50,585 nucleotides of DNA from Acidimicrobiaceae bacterium (GTDB taxonomy: Bacteria > Actinomycetota > Acidimicrobiia > Acidimicrobiales > Aldehydirespiratoraceae), in NCBI GenBank assembly GCA_016845585.1, contig JAERSO010000049.1:1-50585 (forward strand), written 5' to 3'. The position numbers were made by a program, and so were the translations under genes. This document shows, piece by piece, positions 24,948-33,622 of the stretch. Under the pieces are notes generated by a model. It was not told the DNA's origin, made no database searches, and was given only the letters and a program-made list of their open reading frames with translations. Position 1 is the first letter of the stretch; every line of letters starts with the position of its first letter.

Positions 24948-26168
24948 CTACAGCTCGGTGCGGTTGGGGAAGACGACCGGGAGATGACGCGGGCCGCGGA
25001 CCTGGCCGCCGGCCCAAGTGACGGCATCGGGGTCCTCGAGCTCGAACTCGGGGACCATCTTGAGGAACTCCTCGATGGCGACCGTCATCTCCATACGGGC
25101 CAGGTTGGAGCCCGCACAGCGGTGGATGCCGGACCCGAAGGCGATGTGGCGGTTGCGCTGGCGATCGATGATGACCTCTTCGGGATCCTCGAAGATCTCG
25201 GGGTCGCGGTTGGCGGCCGGGAAGGTGAGCATGATCCGCTCCCCTTCCTTCACCTCACGGCCCTCGAGCGTGGTGTCCTGGGTGGCGACGCGAGCCATGG
25301 TGACCGGCGAGTAGGCGCGGAGGAACTCCTCGACCGCGGTCGGGATGAGCTCCGGCTCGTCGACCAGACGCTGACGGTCTTCAGGATTCGCGGCGAGGTG
25401 CCAGAGGGCCGACCCGATCGAGCTCCACGTGGTGTCGATGCCGGCCACGAGCATGAGTCCGACATTGCCGCGGATGACGTGCATCGGCACCGGCTCGCCG
25501 TCGAGTTCGGCTTCGAGCAGGAAGGAGATGAGGTCATCGCCGCCGGGGTTCTCCACGCGGTCCTTGATCTCGTCCTTGAAGAACTCACGGATGATCTTCG
25601 AATAGTGCTCACGGATCTCGGGGTCCTGGAGCCCGAGCTCCAGCGAGCCCTGAACCCAGGTGGTGAAGTCGTCAGCACGTTCGGGATCGATACCGAGAAT
25701 CGCCGCGATGATGCGCGGCGGGATCTGGCGGGCGTAGTTCTCGGCGATGTCGGCGCGGCCGTCCTCGATGAACTCCCGGATCAGACGACGGCAGAGCTCC
25801 TGCGTGTGCTCGCGGTACTTCTCGACGGCACGGGGCGCAAAGAAGGGCAGCATGAGCTGACGCTCCGGCGTGTGCTCGGGCTTGTCGGAGGCGATGATCG
25901 ACCGCAGTCGGTTGCCCTCGGCGTCATAGGTCTCCGGCACCGGCGTGACCGAGACCGAGAACGACGACCAGGTCTCTGTGTCGGCCGCGACCTCACGCAC
26001 ACCCTTGAACGTGGTCGGCATGTACGTGACCTGGCGTCGTTCGGTGCGCGCGAACGGGCAGCCGCCGTCGCGCAGATCCTTCCAGATCGGATACGGATCA
26101 TTGACGAACTCCGGGTCGAAGATCTCGAAATCCTCTTCCCAGCTCTCGACTGGCTCAACTGTGGTCAT
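24948..26168 (-). CDS. Cytochrome P450
   Basis: Soluble bacterial P450 of 406 residues. I-helix AGIDTTWSSIG, K-helix EEFLR, and heme-binding FGSGIHRCAG with Cys351 as thiolate ligand. The C-terminal TWAGGQVRGPRHLP is shared with the second P450 at 33619-34806. Needs a ferredoxin and reductase, none of which is encoded here. Follows the acyl-CoA dehydrogenase gene by 18 bases, last of a cassette with thiolase and HMGS-like/DUF35 genes; hydroxylation of a lipid or terpenoid chain is inferred. Confidence 0.95.
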   Translation of the reverse strand: MTTVEPVESWEEDFEIFDPEFVNDPYPIWKDLRDGGCPFARTERRQVTYMPTTFKGVREVAADTETWSSFSVSVTPVPETYDAEGNRLRSIIASDKPEHTPERQLMLPFFAPRAVEKYREHTQELCRRLIREFIEDGRADIAENYARQIPPRIIAAILGIDPERADDFTTWVQGSLELGLQDPEIREHYSKIIREFFKDEIKDRVENPGGDDLISFLLEAELDGEPVPMHVIRGNVGLMLVAGIDTTWSSIGSALWHLAANPEDRQRLVDEPELIPTAVEEFLRAYSPVTMARVATQDTTLEGREVKEGERIMLTFPAANRDPEIFEDPEEVIIDRQRNRHIAFGSGIHRCAGSNLARMEMTVAIEEFLKMVPEFELEDPDAVTWAGGQVRGPRHLPVVFPNRTEL

Positions 26169-26186
26169 ACGTCCCCCTTGACGTGA

Positions 26187-27392
26187 CTAGATCGCGGCCT
26201 GCGTTCCCACCTTCAACTCGCGGAACGGCAGATCCTTGTCGACTGACGGCTCACGTGGTAGTCCGAGGACCCGCTCACCGATGATGTTGCGCTGAATCTG
26301 GTCGGTACCGCCGGCGATCCCGCTCGCGAACGTACCGAGCGCCTCTTTGGCCCAGCGGCCGTTGGATTCCCAGGCGAGACCTTCGGGCCCGACGACATCC
26401 ATCGACAGGCCCCGGTACTCACCGGCGATCACCGCACCGGCCAGCTTGCCGAGTGATCCGCCCGGGCCGGGCGTCTTGCCCGCTTGCAGCGCCGCGCGGG
26501 TCTGGATGGAGATGAGGCTCTGGCACACCTCGGCCGAGTAGAGCTTCATGATGCGCTGGCGCAGCACCGGGTCGTCGAGCTTCCCTCGACGACGGGCTTC
26601 CTTGATCAGCAGATCGGCACGATCATGGTTGATCCCGAGCGCCTGGCCTCCGCCGATGGCGACGCGCTCGTACATGAGCATTGCCGTGGCGAGCCGCCAG
26701 CCTTCGTTGAGTGGGCCGATCTGGTCCTCGGCCGGGATGCGGACGTCGGTGAAGAACACCTCGTTGAACCGCATGCCGCCGTCGATCTGGTGGATCGGCC
26801 GGATCTCCACCCCGGGGGCGTTCATGTCGAGGATGAACATCGAGATACCGCGATGCTTCGGCTGATCGAGGTCGGTGCGGGCGATGATCAGGCCGCGGTC
26901 GCAGACATGGGCCAGCGTGGTCCACACCTTCTGACCATTGAGAATCCACTCGTCGCCGTCGCGGACGGCCCGAGACTGCAGACTGGCGACGTCCGAACCG
27001 GCACCCGGCTCGGAGAACATCTGACACCAGACCTCCTCAGCGGCGACGACCTTCGGCTGGTACTTCGCCCGCTGCTCATCCGAGCCGTACTCGTTCAGCA
27101 TCGGGAGAGCCATGCCGTGGGAGATCGCCAGCTGGCGAGTCATGACGGGGAACGTGCCGGCCTCTTCTCGCCAGATCCGTTCATGAGCAGACGTGAGACC
27201 CTGACCGCCGTACTCAACCGGGTAGGTCAGACCGGCGAGCCCCGCATCGACCACCTTGGCTTGGAAGGCCTTCGCCGCGGCGAGTGCATGTTCGGCGCGC
27301 GGGTCGTCCCCCTCCGAGACATCGATGCCCGTGGCGTGCTCGGCCAGAAAGACGCGGCAGCGCTGTCGGAACTCGTCGAGATCCTCGCTCAT
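26187..27392 (-). CDS. Acyl-CoA dehydrogenase family protein
   Basis: 401 residues from ATG 27392, eight bases after the thiolase stop. FPVEYGG-type entry (YPVEYGGQGL, 58-66), CQMFSEPGAGSDVAS (123-137), EWILNGQKVWTTLAHVCD and the C-terminal GGTDQIQRNIIGERVLGLPREP region. A longer upstream frame to 27551 lies in the thiolase gene and was rejected. Closest in style to 31096-32304 and 9679-10923. Substrate unknown. Confidence 0.91.
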   Translation of the reverse strand: MSEDLDEFRQRCRVFLAEHATGIDVSEGDDPRAEHALAAAKAFQAKVVDAGLAGLTYPVEYGGQGLTSAHERIWREEAGTFPVMTRQLAISHGMALPMLNEYGSDEQRAKYQPKVVAAEEVWCQMFSEPGAGSDVASLQSRAVRDGDEWILNGQKVWTTLAHVCDRGLIIARTDLDQPKHRGISMFILDMNAPGVEIRPIHQIDGGMRFNEVFFTDVRIPAEDQIGPLNEGWRLATAMLMYERVAIGGGQALGINHDRADLLIKEARRRGKLDDPVLRQRIMKLYSAEVCQSLISIQTRAALQAGKTPGPGGSLGKLAGAVIAGEYRGLSMDVVGPEGLAWESNGRWAKEALGTFASGIAGGTDQIQRNIIGERVLGLPREPSVDKDLPFRELKVGTQAAI

Positions 27393-27400
27393 CCGGGTGG

Positions 27401-28600
27401 TCAGCCCAACTCGGAGCCGACGATGGCCGCGAAGCTCACACACTCGCCGGGTCGACCGCCGAGGTTGTGGGTGAGGCCGAGCGTCTTGCCCTTGTCGACC
27501 GAGAGGATCTGGCGATCCTCCGGCGCCTCCTTGCGCAGCTGCAACCAGCACTCGAACAGCATCCGGAGGCCGGAGGCACCGATCGGGTGCCCGAAGCTCT
27601 TCAGACCACCGTCCGGGTTGACCGGGAGTTCACCGTCGAGGTCGAACGTGCCGGCCATGACGTCTTCCCAGCCCTCACCGCGCTTGGAGAACTGGAGGTC
27701 CTCCATGAGGACGAGCTCCGTCGGCGTGAAGCAGTCGTGGACTTCGGCCATCGCGATCTCCTCGCGGGGATCGGTGACACCGGCCTGCTCGTAGGCGTCG
27801 ACCGCGCAGCGAGCCACCTCGTCGAACGTCGTGTAGTCGTAGTTCGGATCGAGCGGCCCGGCGCCGGGGCCCGAGGTGAACGCCAGCGCCTTCACGAACA
27901 ACGGGTTGTCGGTGTACTTGTAGGCGTCCTCGGCCCGGCAGAGGATCGCGGCCGCGGAGCCATCGCTCACACCCGAGCAGTCGAAGATGCCGAGCTGGCC
28001 GGCCACGAGCGGCGCGTTGCAGATCGTCTCGGTGCTGACTTCCTTCTGGAACTGGGCCCGGGGATTGCGGGCACCGTTGTAGTGGTTCTTCCACGCGATG
28101 CGGGCCATCACGTCCTTCATCGTGTCCGGCTCGACGCCGTACTTGTCTCCGTAGGCAGGAGCGAGAAGGGAGAATGACGCGGGCGCGGTGATGTTCGTCT
28201 TGGTGCCGTCGTCGGGAACATTGGCGCTGACCAGCCCGGACATGCCGTTGTCCTTGAGCTTTTCGGCACCGATGGCCATGACCACGTCGAACGCGCCGGA
28301 AGCCACCGCGTAGGCCGCGTTGCGGAACGCCTCGGAGCCGGAGGCGCACATGTTCTCCACGCGGGTCACCGGCTTGTAGTCGATCTTCAGCGGCTTGCTG
28401 ATCGTGAGTCCCGACGTGCCCGAGCCGAGCGTGCCGAACCAGAAGGCATCGACGTCGTCCTGGCTGATGCCCGCCGAGTCGTACGCCGCATGCGCGGCCT
28501 CGATGATCATGTCGTCGAGCGATCGATCGAAGTGCTCGCCGAACTGGGTGCACCCCATGCCGACGATTGCGACCTGATCCTTGATTCCTCGTGATCCCAT
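27401..28600 (-). CDS. Thiolase-family protein (lipid-transfer / SCP-x type)
   Basis: Thiolase fold of 399 residues. Nucleophile Cys85 in VENMCASGSEAF, EVHDCFTPTELV with an active-site His, and LKSFGHPIGASG with the second His. This pattern is that of acetyl-CoA acetyltransferase-like and Ltp-type (sterol carrier protein X) thiolases rather than classical FadA. Its neighbour is an HMGS-like/DUF35 fusion, and DUF35 proteins are usual partners of such thiolases or aldolases. Either thiolytic cleavage or a retro-aldol reaction is possible. Confidence 0.88.
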   Translation of the reverse strand: MGSRGIKDQVAIVGMGCTQFGEHFDRSLDDMIIEAAHAAYDSAGISQDDVDAFWFGTLGSGTSGLTISKPLKIDYKPVTRVENMCASGSEAFRNAAYAVASGAFDVVMAIGAEKLKDNGMSGLVSANVPDDGTKTNITAPASFSLLAPAYGDKYGVEPDTMKDVMARIAWKNHYNGARNPRAQFQKEVSTETICNAPLVAGQLGIFDCSGVSDGSAAAILCRAEDAYKYTDNPLFVKALAFTSGPGAGPLDPNYDYTTFDEVARCAVDAYEQAGVTDPREEIAMAEVHDCFTPTELVLMEDLQFSKRGEGWEDVMAGTFDLDGELPVNPDGGLKSFGHPIGASGLRMLFECWLQLRKEAPEDRQILSVDKGKTLGLTHNLGGRPGECVSFAAIVGSELG

Positions 28601-28609
28601 ATCTCGCTC

Positions 28610-30019
28610 CTATCGAACGGGTGTTGCTTTCCAGAAGTAGTTGTGAACGCCGTCGGCGGTCAAGACCTTGCGGAAGGTCATGCGTACCCGCAAACCGATC
28701 TTCACCTCGTCGACATCGGCATCGGTGAGCTCGGTCATGAATCGACCGCCACCGTCGAAGTCGACCACGACCGCGATCGTGGGTGGGGATGGCGAGAAGG
28801 CGAGGTGGTCGATCGTGAACGTGGCGACGGTGGCTTCGATCTCCGACATCGAGACGAGCTCATAGTCGTCGACGGCACCGCCCTCGAGGGCCACCCGCTG
28901 CGGCGGCAGGTAGGTATTGCCGGTGCTGCGGTCACGAGAGCCGATCAGGGCGAACTTCCAACCCGTGTTGCGCTCGGACGGCGGGCCCGCCGGCGGGGTC
29001 GGGTCCGGGCGACGAGGCGGTTCACGATCGAGGAAGCCCCGCCAGGTCAGGAACTTTGCGTAGTCGAGACTGTCGTTGCCCTGCGCGACCTGTTGGTCGA
29101 CCGGATTGGCCGACGTGTAGTCGGCGATCGCCTCGGTGGTGCCGAAGATGCTCACGTCACATCCGTCGGCGAGGTTGATCAGCATCAGGGTTTCATGCGG
29201 TGAGGCGTCGTCGAGTGCACGGGCCAACGCGACCAGTCCGTGGGCGGAGCCCGTGTTGCCGATGGCGGCGGTGAGGTCTCCGACCGCCGGCACCGCCCCA
29301 ACGCCTGCCGCGGCCGACGCGCTGCGCACCGCCCGGGAGTGCAGACCGCTCACGATCACCTTGTCGATGTCAGCGGCCGAGAGTTCTGTGTCCTTGAACG
29401 CACACGTGGCGGCCTCGGCGACGAGCTTCTTGTAGACCGATTCACCGAAGCGTTCCTCCCACACCCGGGAGTAGTCCCAGCCGGGCTCGCGCCAGCGGTC
29501 GAGGAACTCGTGGGTGGCAGAAGAGGTGCCGATCCATTCGGCGATCACGGGTGCGTCGTCGTCGGATCCGATCATGACGGCCGCGGCTGCATCGCCGAGC
29601 GCCGCCTCGTCGCCGCTGCCGGGACGACCGGTTCGCACATCTGAGGACGCGACCAGAACGAGACGACGATCATTGAGCGCTGCGGTGAGGGCCGCGGTGG
29701 TCGAGCGGGCCGAGCCGACCATGTCACCGGCGAACACCTCGGTCGGATAGTTCAACGCCGCGTGGATCGCGTTGGCGTTGGTCTTGTCGAGGTAGGGAGG
29801 GGTGACCGAGGCGAAGTAGACCGCAGCAGGCGTCGGAGCGTCGAACGACCGCAGCGCGGCCCGGGCCGCCTCGACCGACATCGACGTGGCGTCCTCGTCA
29901 TAGGAGGCCACGGCCCGGGTGCCCTTTCCGCCGCCCGCGCCGAGCGTCTTGCCGATCGCGGCGCGCTGGAGCCGATAGTACGGGACATGGACGCCATAGC
30001 CGAGAATGCCTCTGGTCAC
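28610..30019 (-). CDS. HMG-CoA-synthase-like thiolase fold fused to a DUF35 OB-fold domain
   Basis: 469 residues from GTG 30019, chosen because AGGAG lies 9 bases upstream; an alternative GTG at 30079 lacks a ribosome site. Residues 1 to about 330 have the HMG-CoA synthase/KAS fold (ILGYGVHVPYYRL, SVTPPYLDKTNA, GNTGSAHGLVAL). The nucleophile region reads GSARSTTAAL (102-111) with no Cys. After a Pro-rich linker (PPRRPDPTPPAGPPSE) a DUF35-type domain follows, whose zinc-ribbon cysteines are also absent (LIGSRDRSTGNTYLPPQRV). Probably a non-catalytic acyl-CoA-binding partner of the thiolase 9 bases downstream. Domain names are from recognition only. Confidence 0.78.
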   Translation of the reverse strand: MTRGILGYGVHVPYYRLQRAAIGKTLGAGGGKGTRAVASYDEDATSMSVEAARAALRSFDAPTPAAVYFASVTPPYLDKTNANAIHAALNYPTEVFAGDMVGSARSTTAALTAALNDRRLVLVASSDVRTGRPGSGDEAALGDAAAAVMIGSDDDAPVIAEWIGTSSATHEFLDRWREPGWDYSRVWEERFGESVYKKLVAEAATCAFKDTELSAADIDKVIVSGLHSRAVRSASAAAGVGAVPAVGDLTAAIGNTGSAHGLVALARALDDASPHETLMLINLADGCDVSIFGTTEAIADYTSANPVDQQVAQGNDSLDYAKFLTWRGFLDREPPRRPDPTPPAGPPSERNTGWKFALIGSRDRSTGNTYLPPQRVALEGGAVDDYELVSMSEIEATVATFTIDHLAFSPSPPTIAVVVDFDGGGRFMTELTDADVDEVKIGLRVRMTFRKVLTADGVHNYFWKATPVR

Positions 30020-30095
30020 TGGTGTCAGCTCCTGGGTTGTCAACGCGGCATGAGCCGAGGGCGTCCCAAGCTTAGCCACCCTGCGATTTCCGGGG

Positions 30096-30998
30096 TTAGC
30101 CGAAGAGGTCGAAGAGCTCCTCGAAGGCCTTCATCTGTCCGCCGTTCGCCGACGACGGCACCAGGATCGGCGTGGTGAGGCCGGCGTCGTACCACGCCTC
30201 GAGCCCGTCTCGGACCTCGGTCGCTGATCCGTAGAGGGTGCAGTCGCTGAGCCAGGCATCGGTCATGAGACCCGGCACCGCGTCGCGATCTCCGACTTCC
30301 AGCGCCGCCTCGATGGCTTCCATCTCCTCGCGATAGCCGGAGTCCTTCCAGTAGTTGCGATAGTTCGGCAGCGCGACATAGCCGGTGAGGGTGCGCCGGT
30401 TGACGGCAGCGGCCGCCTCGCGGTCATCGGAGATGCAGGTCGGGATCATGCCGCCGATGAAGAAGTCGTCCCTGCCCGGGTCGGGGAATCGTTCGAGGGT
30501 GCCGGGGAAGGCGCTGCGGGCCGCGTTGGCGAACACCATGCCGTCACCGATCTCGGCCGAGAGGGCGCACATCTTGTCGCGCATGGCGGCAAGCACGATC
30601 GGCGGAAGATCGCCGATTCGCTTCTGGGCTCGAAGCTCGTCCACGAACGATCGGGTGTCAGCGAGGGGACGACCAACGTCGAGGCCGAGGCGGTCGAGGG
30701 CGGGCTCGTGCGACACGCCGATACCGAACCGGAATCGGCCGTTGGAGATCTCGTGGATGAACGATGCCGTCTGTGCGTAATCGGCCACGTGGCGGGTGTA
30801 CATGTTGGCGATCGATGTGCCGAACTCGATGCGCTCGGTCGCCATGGCCAGGGCGAGGCACAAGCTCATGCCGTCGCCGAACGACGGGCAGTAGAGGCCC
30901 GAGAACCCACGGTTCTCGATCTCCTTGGCGAGTTCGAGCGTGGCGGCTCGTCGACCGGGAACGGCGGCGAGGGACAGGGCAGGAAGCGGATGGCTCAT
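30096..30998 (-). CDS. LLM-class flavin-dependent (F420-type) oxidoreductase
   Basis: Luciferase-like oxidoreductase, 300 residues from ATG 30998; ATG 31010 would add four residues and neither has a clear ribosome site. RGFSGLYCPSFGDGMS, IEFGTSIANMYTRH and RFRFGIGVSHEPALDRLG are typical. It belongs to a different subgroup from the other two LLM genes (8329, 37669), which share LGLGxSGPQVVEGFHG. It is bounded upstream by palindrome copy 5 and leads the cassette with the HMGS-like, thiolase, dehydrogenase and P450 genes. Confidence 0.87.
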   Translation of the reverse strand: MSHPLPALSLAAVPGRRAATLELAKEIENRGFSGLYCPSFGDGMSLCLALAMATERIEFGTSIANMYTRHVADYAQTASFIHEISNGRFRFGIGVSHEPALDRLGLDVGRPLADTRSFVDELRAQKRIGDLPPIVLAAMRDKMCALSAEIGDGMVFANAARSAFPGTLERFPDPGRDDFFIGGMIPTCISDDREAAAAVNRRTLTGYVALPNYRNYWKDSGYREEMEAIEAALEVGDRDAVPGLMTDAWLSDCTLYGSATEVRDGLEAWYDAGLTTPILVPSSANGGQMKAFEELFDLFG

Positions 30999-31033
30999 GG
31001 CCCCGACCATGCCACAGCTCGCCGCCCCGACCG

Positions 31034-31082
31034 AACTGGCGGCACAAACCCTCGGAATCCGACCATATGTGCCGCCAGTTCG
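31034..31082. repeat. Palindromic repeat copy 5
   Basis: Forty-nine bases with perfect outer arms GAACTGGCGGCACA and TGTGCCGCCAGTTC; flanking CC and GG extend the stem to 16 bp. The inner palindrome is TCGGA-A-TCCGA. Its loop reads in the orientation of copies 1 and 2. It lies 13 bases after the acyl-CoA dehydrogenase stop at 31096. Confidence 0.92.
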
Positions 31083-31095
31083 GAGGGGGGTGGGC

Positions 31096-32304
31096 TCAGG
31101 TGGGAATGTCGCGCCAGGGAATGCCTTTGTCGACGCGAACGTCGCCGGGGAGACCGAGGACGCGCTCGCCGAGGATGTTGCGCATGATGTCGCTGGTGCC
31201 GCCCTCGATGGTGTTGGCCTGGGCCCGCAGGAACTGCTTCGAGAGGGTGTAGTCGGCTCGGCTGCCCGAGCCTTCGTGGCGCTCGAGGGAGTAGCCGGGT
31301 TCGTGCATGGTGGCGTCGGCGCCCATCAGATCCATACAGGCGTTCCAGATGCGCTGGTTGAGTTCGGCGGACGCGAGTTTGCCGGTCGACCCTTCGGGGC
31401 CGGGGTTGCCGCTGGCCGCCGCGGCCCGAGCCCGCATCGTGGTGAGACGGCCGACCTCGGCCTCCGCCCACAGCTGCGTGACGCGGTCACGCATCAGCGC
31501 CGCTGCCGCCGGGGCCAGCGAGTCGCGGCGCTTCTCCCACAGGTCGACCAGTTGGGCGATGTTGCCGGCGCCGCGCGGGAGTGTGCTGCCGCCGAGCGCG
31601 ACACGCTCGTTCATGAGCGTCGTCGTGGCGACGCGCCATCCGTCGCCCACATCGCCGAGCAGGTTCGCGTGCGGGATTCGCACATCGGTGAAGAAGACCT
31701 CGTTGAACTCGGCGTCACCGGTGATCTGGTACAGCGGCCGGATCTCGACTCCGGGCGACTGCATGTCGAGGATGAAGTACGAGAGGCCCCGGTGCTTCGG
31801 CACGTCGGGGTCGGTGCGGACGAGCAGCATCCCGTAGCGCGACACGTGGGCACCGCTGGTCCACACCTTCTGCCCGTTGACAACCCACTCGTCGCCGTCA
31901 CGAACGGCGCGGCTCATGAGGCCGGCGACGTCAGAGCCATGCGTGGGTTCGCTGAACATCTGGCACCAGATGTCCTCCCCGGTGAAGATCCGCTTCAGGT
32001 GCTTCTCGTGGTGTTCGTCGCTGCCGTAGGTGAGCACCGTCGGCAGGCCCATGCCGATGCCGATCACGTTCACGCCGAGTGGATGGAAGCTGCGACCCGC
32101 GTCGCGGATCGTTCGTTCGACGGCGACCTGCAGTGCCGGCGCCACGCCGAGCCCGCCCTTGCCTTCGGGGTATTGCACGAACGCGAGACCGGCGTCCCAC
32201 AGCGCTGATCGGAAATCGACGTCGCGGGCGTCGATCCCCACATCGTCGATGACTGCCTGGGTGCGCGCCTCGATGTCGGCTTCGGTGAGTGAGCTCATCC
32301 CCAT
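31096..32304 (-). CDS. Acyl-CoA dehydrogenase family protein
   Basis: 402 residues from ATG 32304, or 400 from ATG 32298; neither has a strong ribosome site. CQMFSEPTHGSDVAG (114-128), EWVVNGQKVWTSGAHVS, and GGTSDIMRNILGERVLGLPGD in the C-terminal domain. In CQMFSEP the usual GAGSD reads THGSD. It is a single-gene unit with palindrome copies 5 and 6 on either side. Likely acts on a bulky acyl-CoA as do its three relatives here. Confidence 0.91.
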   Translation of the reverse strand: MGMSSLTEADIEARTQAVIDDVGIDARDVDFRSALWDAGLAFVQYPEGKGGLGVAPALQVAVERTIRDAGRSFHPLGVNVIGIGMGLPTVLTYGSDEHHEKHLKRIFTGEDIWCQMFSEPTHGSDVAGLMSRAVRDGDEWVVNGQKVWTSGAHVSRYGMLLVRTDPDVPKHRGLSYFILDMQSPGVEIRPLYQITGDAEFNEVFFTDVRIPHANLLGDVGDGWRVATTTLMNERVALGGSTLPRGAGNIAQLVDLWEKRRDSLAPAAAALMRDRVTQLWAEAEVGRLTTMRARAAAASGNPGPEGSTGKLASAELNQRIWNACMDLMGADATMHEPGYSLERHEGSGSRADYTLSKQFLRAQANTIEGGTSDIMRNILGERVLGLPGDVRVDKGIPWRDIPT

Positions 32305-32358
32305 TTCGTAGCAAGGATCTGCCACCCGATCACCATCGACCCGGCCCGACGAAGCGGT

Positions 32359-32407
32359 GAACTGGCGGCACATTTGGTCGGGAACCGACGATATGTGCCG
32401 CCAGTTC
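32359..32407. repeat. Palindromic repeat copy 6
   Basis: Forty-nine bases in the orientation of copy 4. With flanks the stem is GGTGAACTGGCGGCACAT against ATGTGCCGCCAGTTCACC (18 bp); the added GGT/ACC differs in sequence from the CCCC/GGGG of copy 4 yet still pairs. Inner palindrome GTCGG-GAA-CCGAC. It lies 9 bases after the MFS stop at 32417. Confidence 0.93.
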
Positions 32408-32416
32408 ACCAGGGGT

Positions 32417-33622
32417 TCAGGGGGTGCGGCCGGTTTCGCCGACGAGGGCGACGATCCAGGCCAGCGCAACGAACACCGTGATCGCCAGCGCGACTGCCGC
32501 GGCGGAAAGGCCCGCTGCGTCGGCGAACCACCCCACCAGTATCGGCCCGATGATCCGACCGAGATTCTGGATGGACGCCAACGCCGAGAGGAACTGGCCC
32601 GGACTGTCCTCGGGCGCGAGGTCAGAACCGAGCGTCAGCATCGATCCGGACCCGATCCCGTTGCCCACCCCCATGATCACGCCCGCCACCAGCACCATCG
32701 ACACCGACTCGGCGGTCGAGAGCACGAGCATCCCGATGCCGATGAGAGAAAACGCGGGAACGATCGCAGCGAGTCGACCGAACCGGTCCATCAACATTCC
32801 GGCGACCGGGAAGAGAAGCAGGTCAGCTCCGGTGCCGACCGCAACGAGGAAACCGATCGCCGACGCACTCATGTCCAGCGAGTCCCCGATGAGCGGGATG
32901 ATGATCGTGCGACCCTGTCGTACCGCCATGATCAGGGCCGGGCCGAGGCCGCCGACGAGGAGCGCCCGTCGGTGCCGAACGAGTGCGGGCCACAGCGCGC
33001 CGTCACGTTTGACGGGAGCTTCGCCAGCGACTGTCTCGCCGTCCGGACGCTCCTCGCTGATGATGGCCGGCACCAGGCCGGACAGGGTGGCGGCACCACT
33101 GATGGCGAAGGTCCACGAGTAGCCGACCTGGTCGACGAGCACCCCGCCGAGGATCGGCCCCAGGAGCATGGCGAACCGCATCGATCCGCCCATCAGCGCC
33201 ATGGATCGACCGCGCATGTCCGTGTCGACGGTGCGGGTGATGAACGTCTGGCGGCTGAGCCGCAGCCCGATCTGCCCGACTCCGTGCGCGACGCGCATCG
33301 CGGTCAGGCCGATGACGGCCGTGGTGATGCCGAGCGTGGCGGTGGCGACACCCATCGCCGCCAACGACAAAAGGAGCACCCGGTGTTCGCCGAACCGGCC
33401 GAGCATGGCCCCGACCGGCAGGCCGCCGAGCATGGCGCCGAGTCCACCGCCGGCCAGCACGACGGAGGCGAGCGAGAACGAGAGCCCCGAGTCGGTCAGG
33501 TAGACCGGCAGAATCGGGATGACCATGGCGACACCGAGGCCGCCGGTCATCCACGGGAGGTAGACGGGGACGAAAAGCCCCCAAAGGGTCTGGGCCGTCG
33601 CGGAGCGCGGCTTGAGACTCAG
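32417..33622 (-). CDS. MFS transporter (probable CTG start overlapping the P450 stop)
   Basis: Multi-helix carrier with MFS motif-A-like GAMLGRFGEHRVLL and RLSRQTFITRTVDTDMRGR. From the first ATG (33550) it has 377 residues and would cut into helix 1. The frame is open 24 further codons, encoding QTLWGLFVPVYLPWMTGG, a natural helix-1 start, up to CTG 33622. That CTG overlaps the P450 TGA as CTGA, like the ATGA and GTGA junctions elsewhere here; no ATG, GTG or TTG occurs before the in-frame TAG upstream. The resulting 401 residues match the other MFS proteins. Function: exporter, substrate unknown. Confidence 0.85.
   Translation of the reverse strand: MSLKPRSATAQTLWGLFVPVYLPWMTGGLGVAMVIPILPVYLTDSGLSFSLASVVLAGGGLGAMLGGLPVGAMLGRFGEHRVLLLSLAAMGVATATLGITTAVIGLTAMRVAHGVGQIGLRLSRQTFITRTVDTDMRGRSMALMGGSMRFAMLLGPILGGVLVDQVGYSWTFAISGAATLSGLVPAIISEERPDGETVAGEAPVKRDGALWPALVRHRRALLVGGLGPALIMAVRQGRTIIIPLIGDSLDMSASAIGFLVAVGTGADLLLFPVAGMLMDRFGRLAAIVPAFSLIGIGMLVLSTAESVSMVLVAGVIMGVGNGIGSGSMLTLGSDLAPEDSPGQFLSALASIQNLGRIIGPILVGWFADAAGLSAAAVALAITVFVALAWIVALVGETGRTP

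Noticed and set aside
15100..32407. Could the repeated palindromes be a CRISPR array?
   Set aside because: Copies are kilobases apart, vary in sequence and orientation, and have genes rather than spacers between them; no cas genes.
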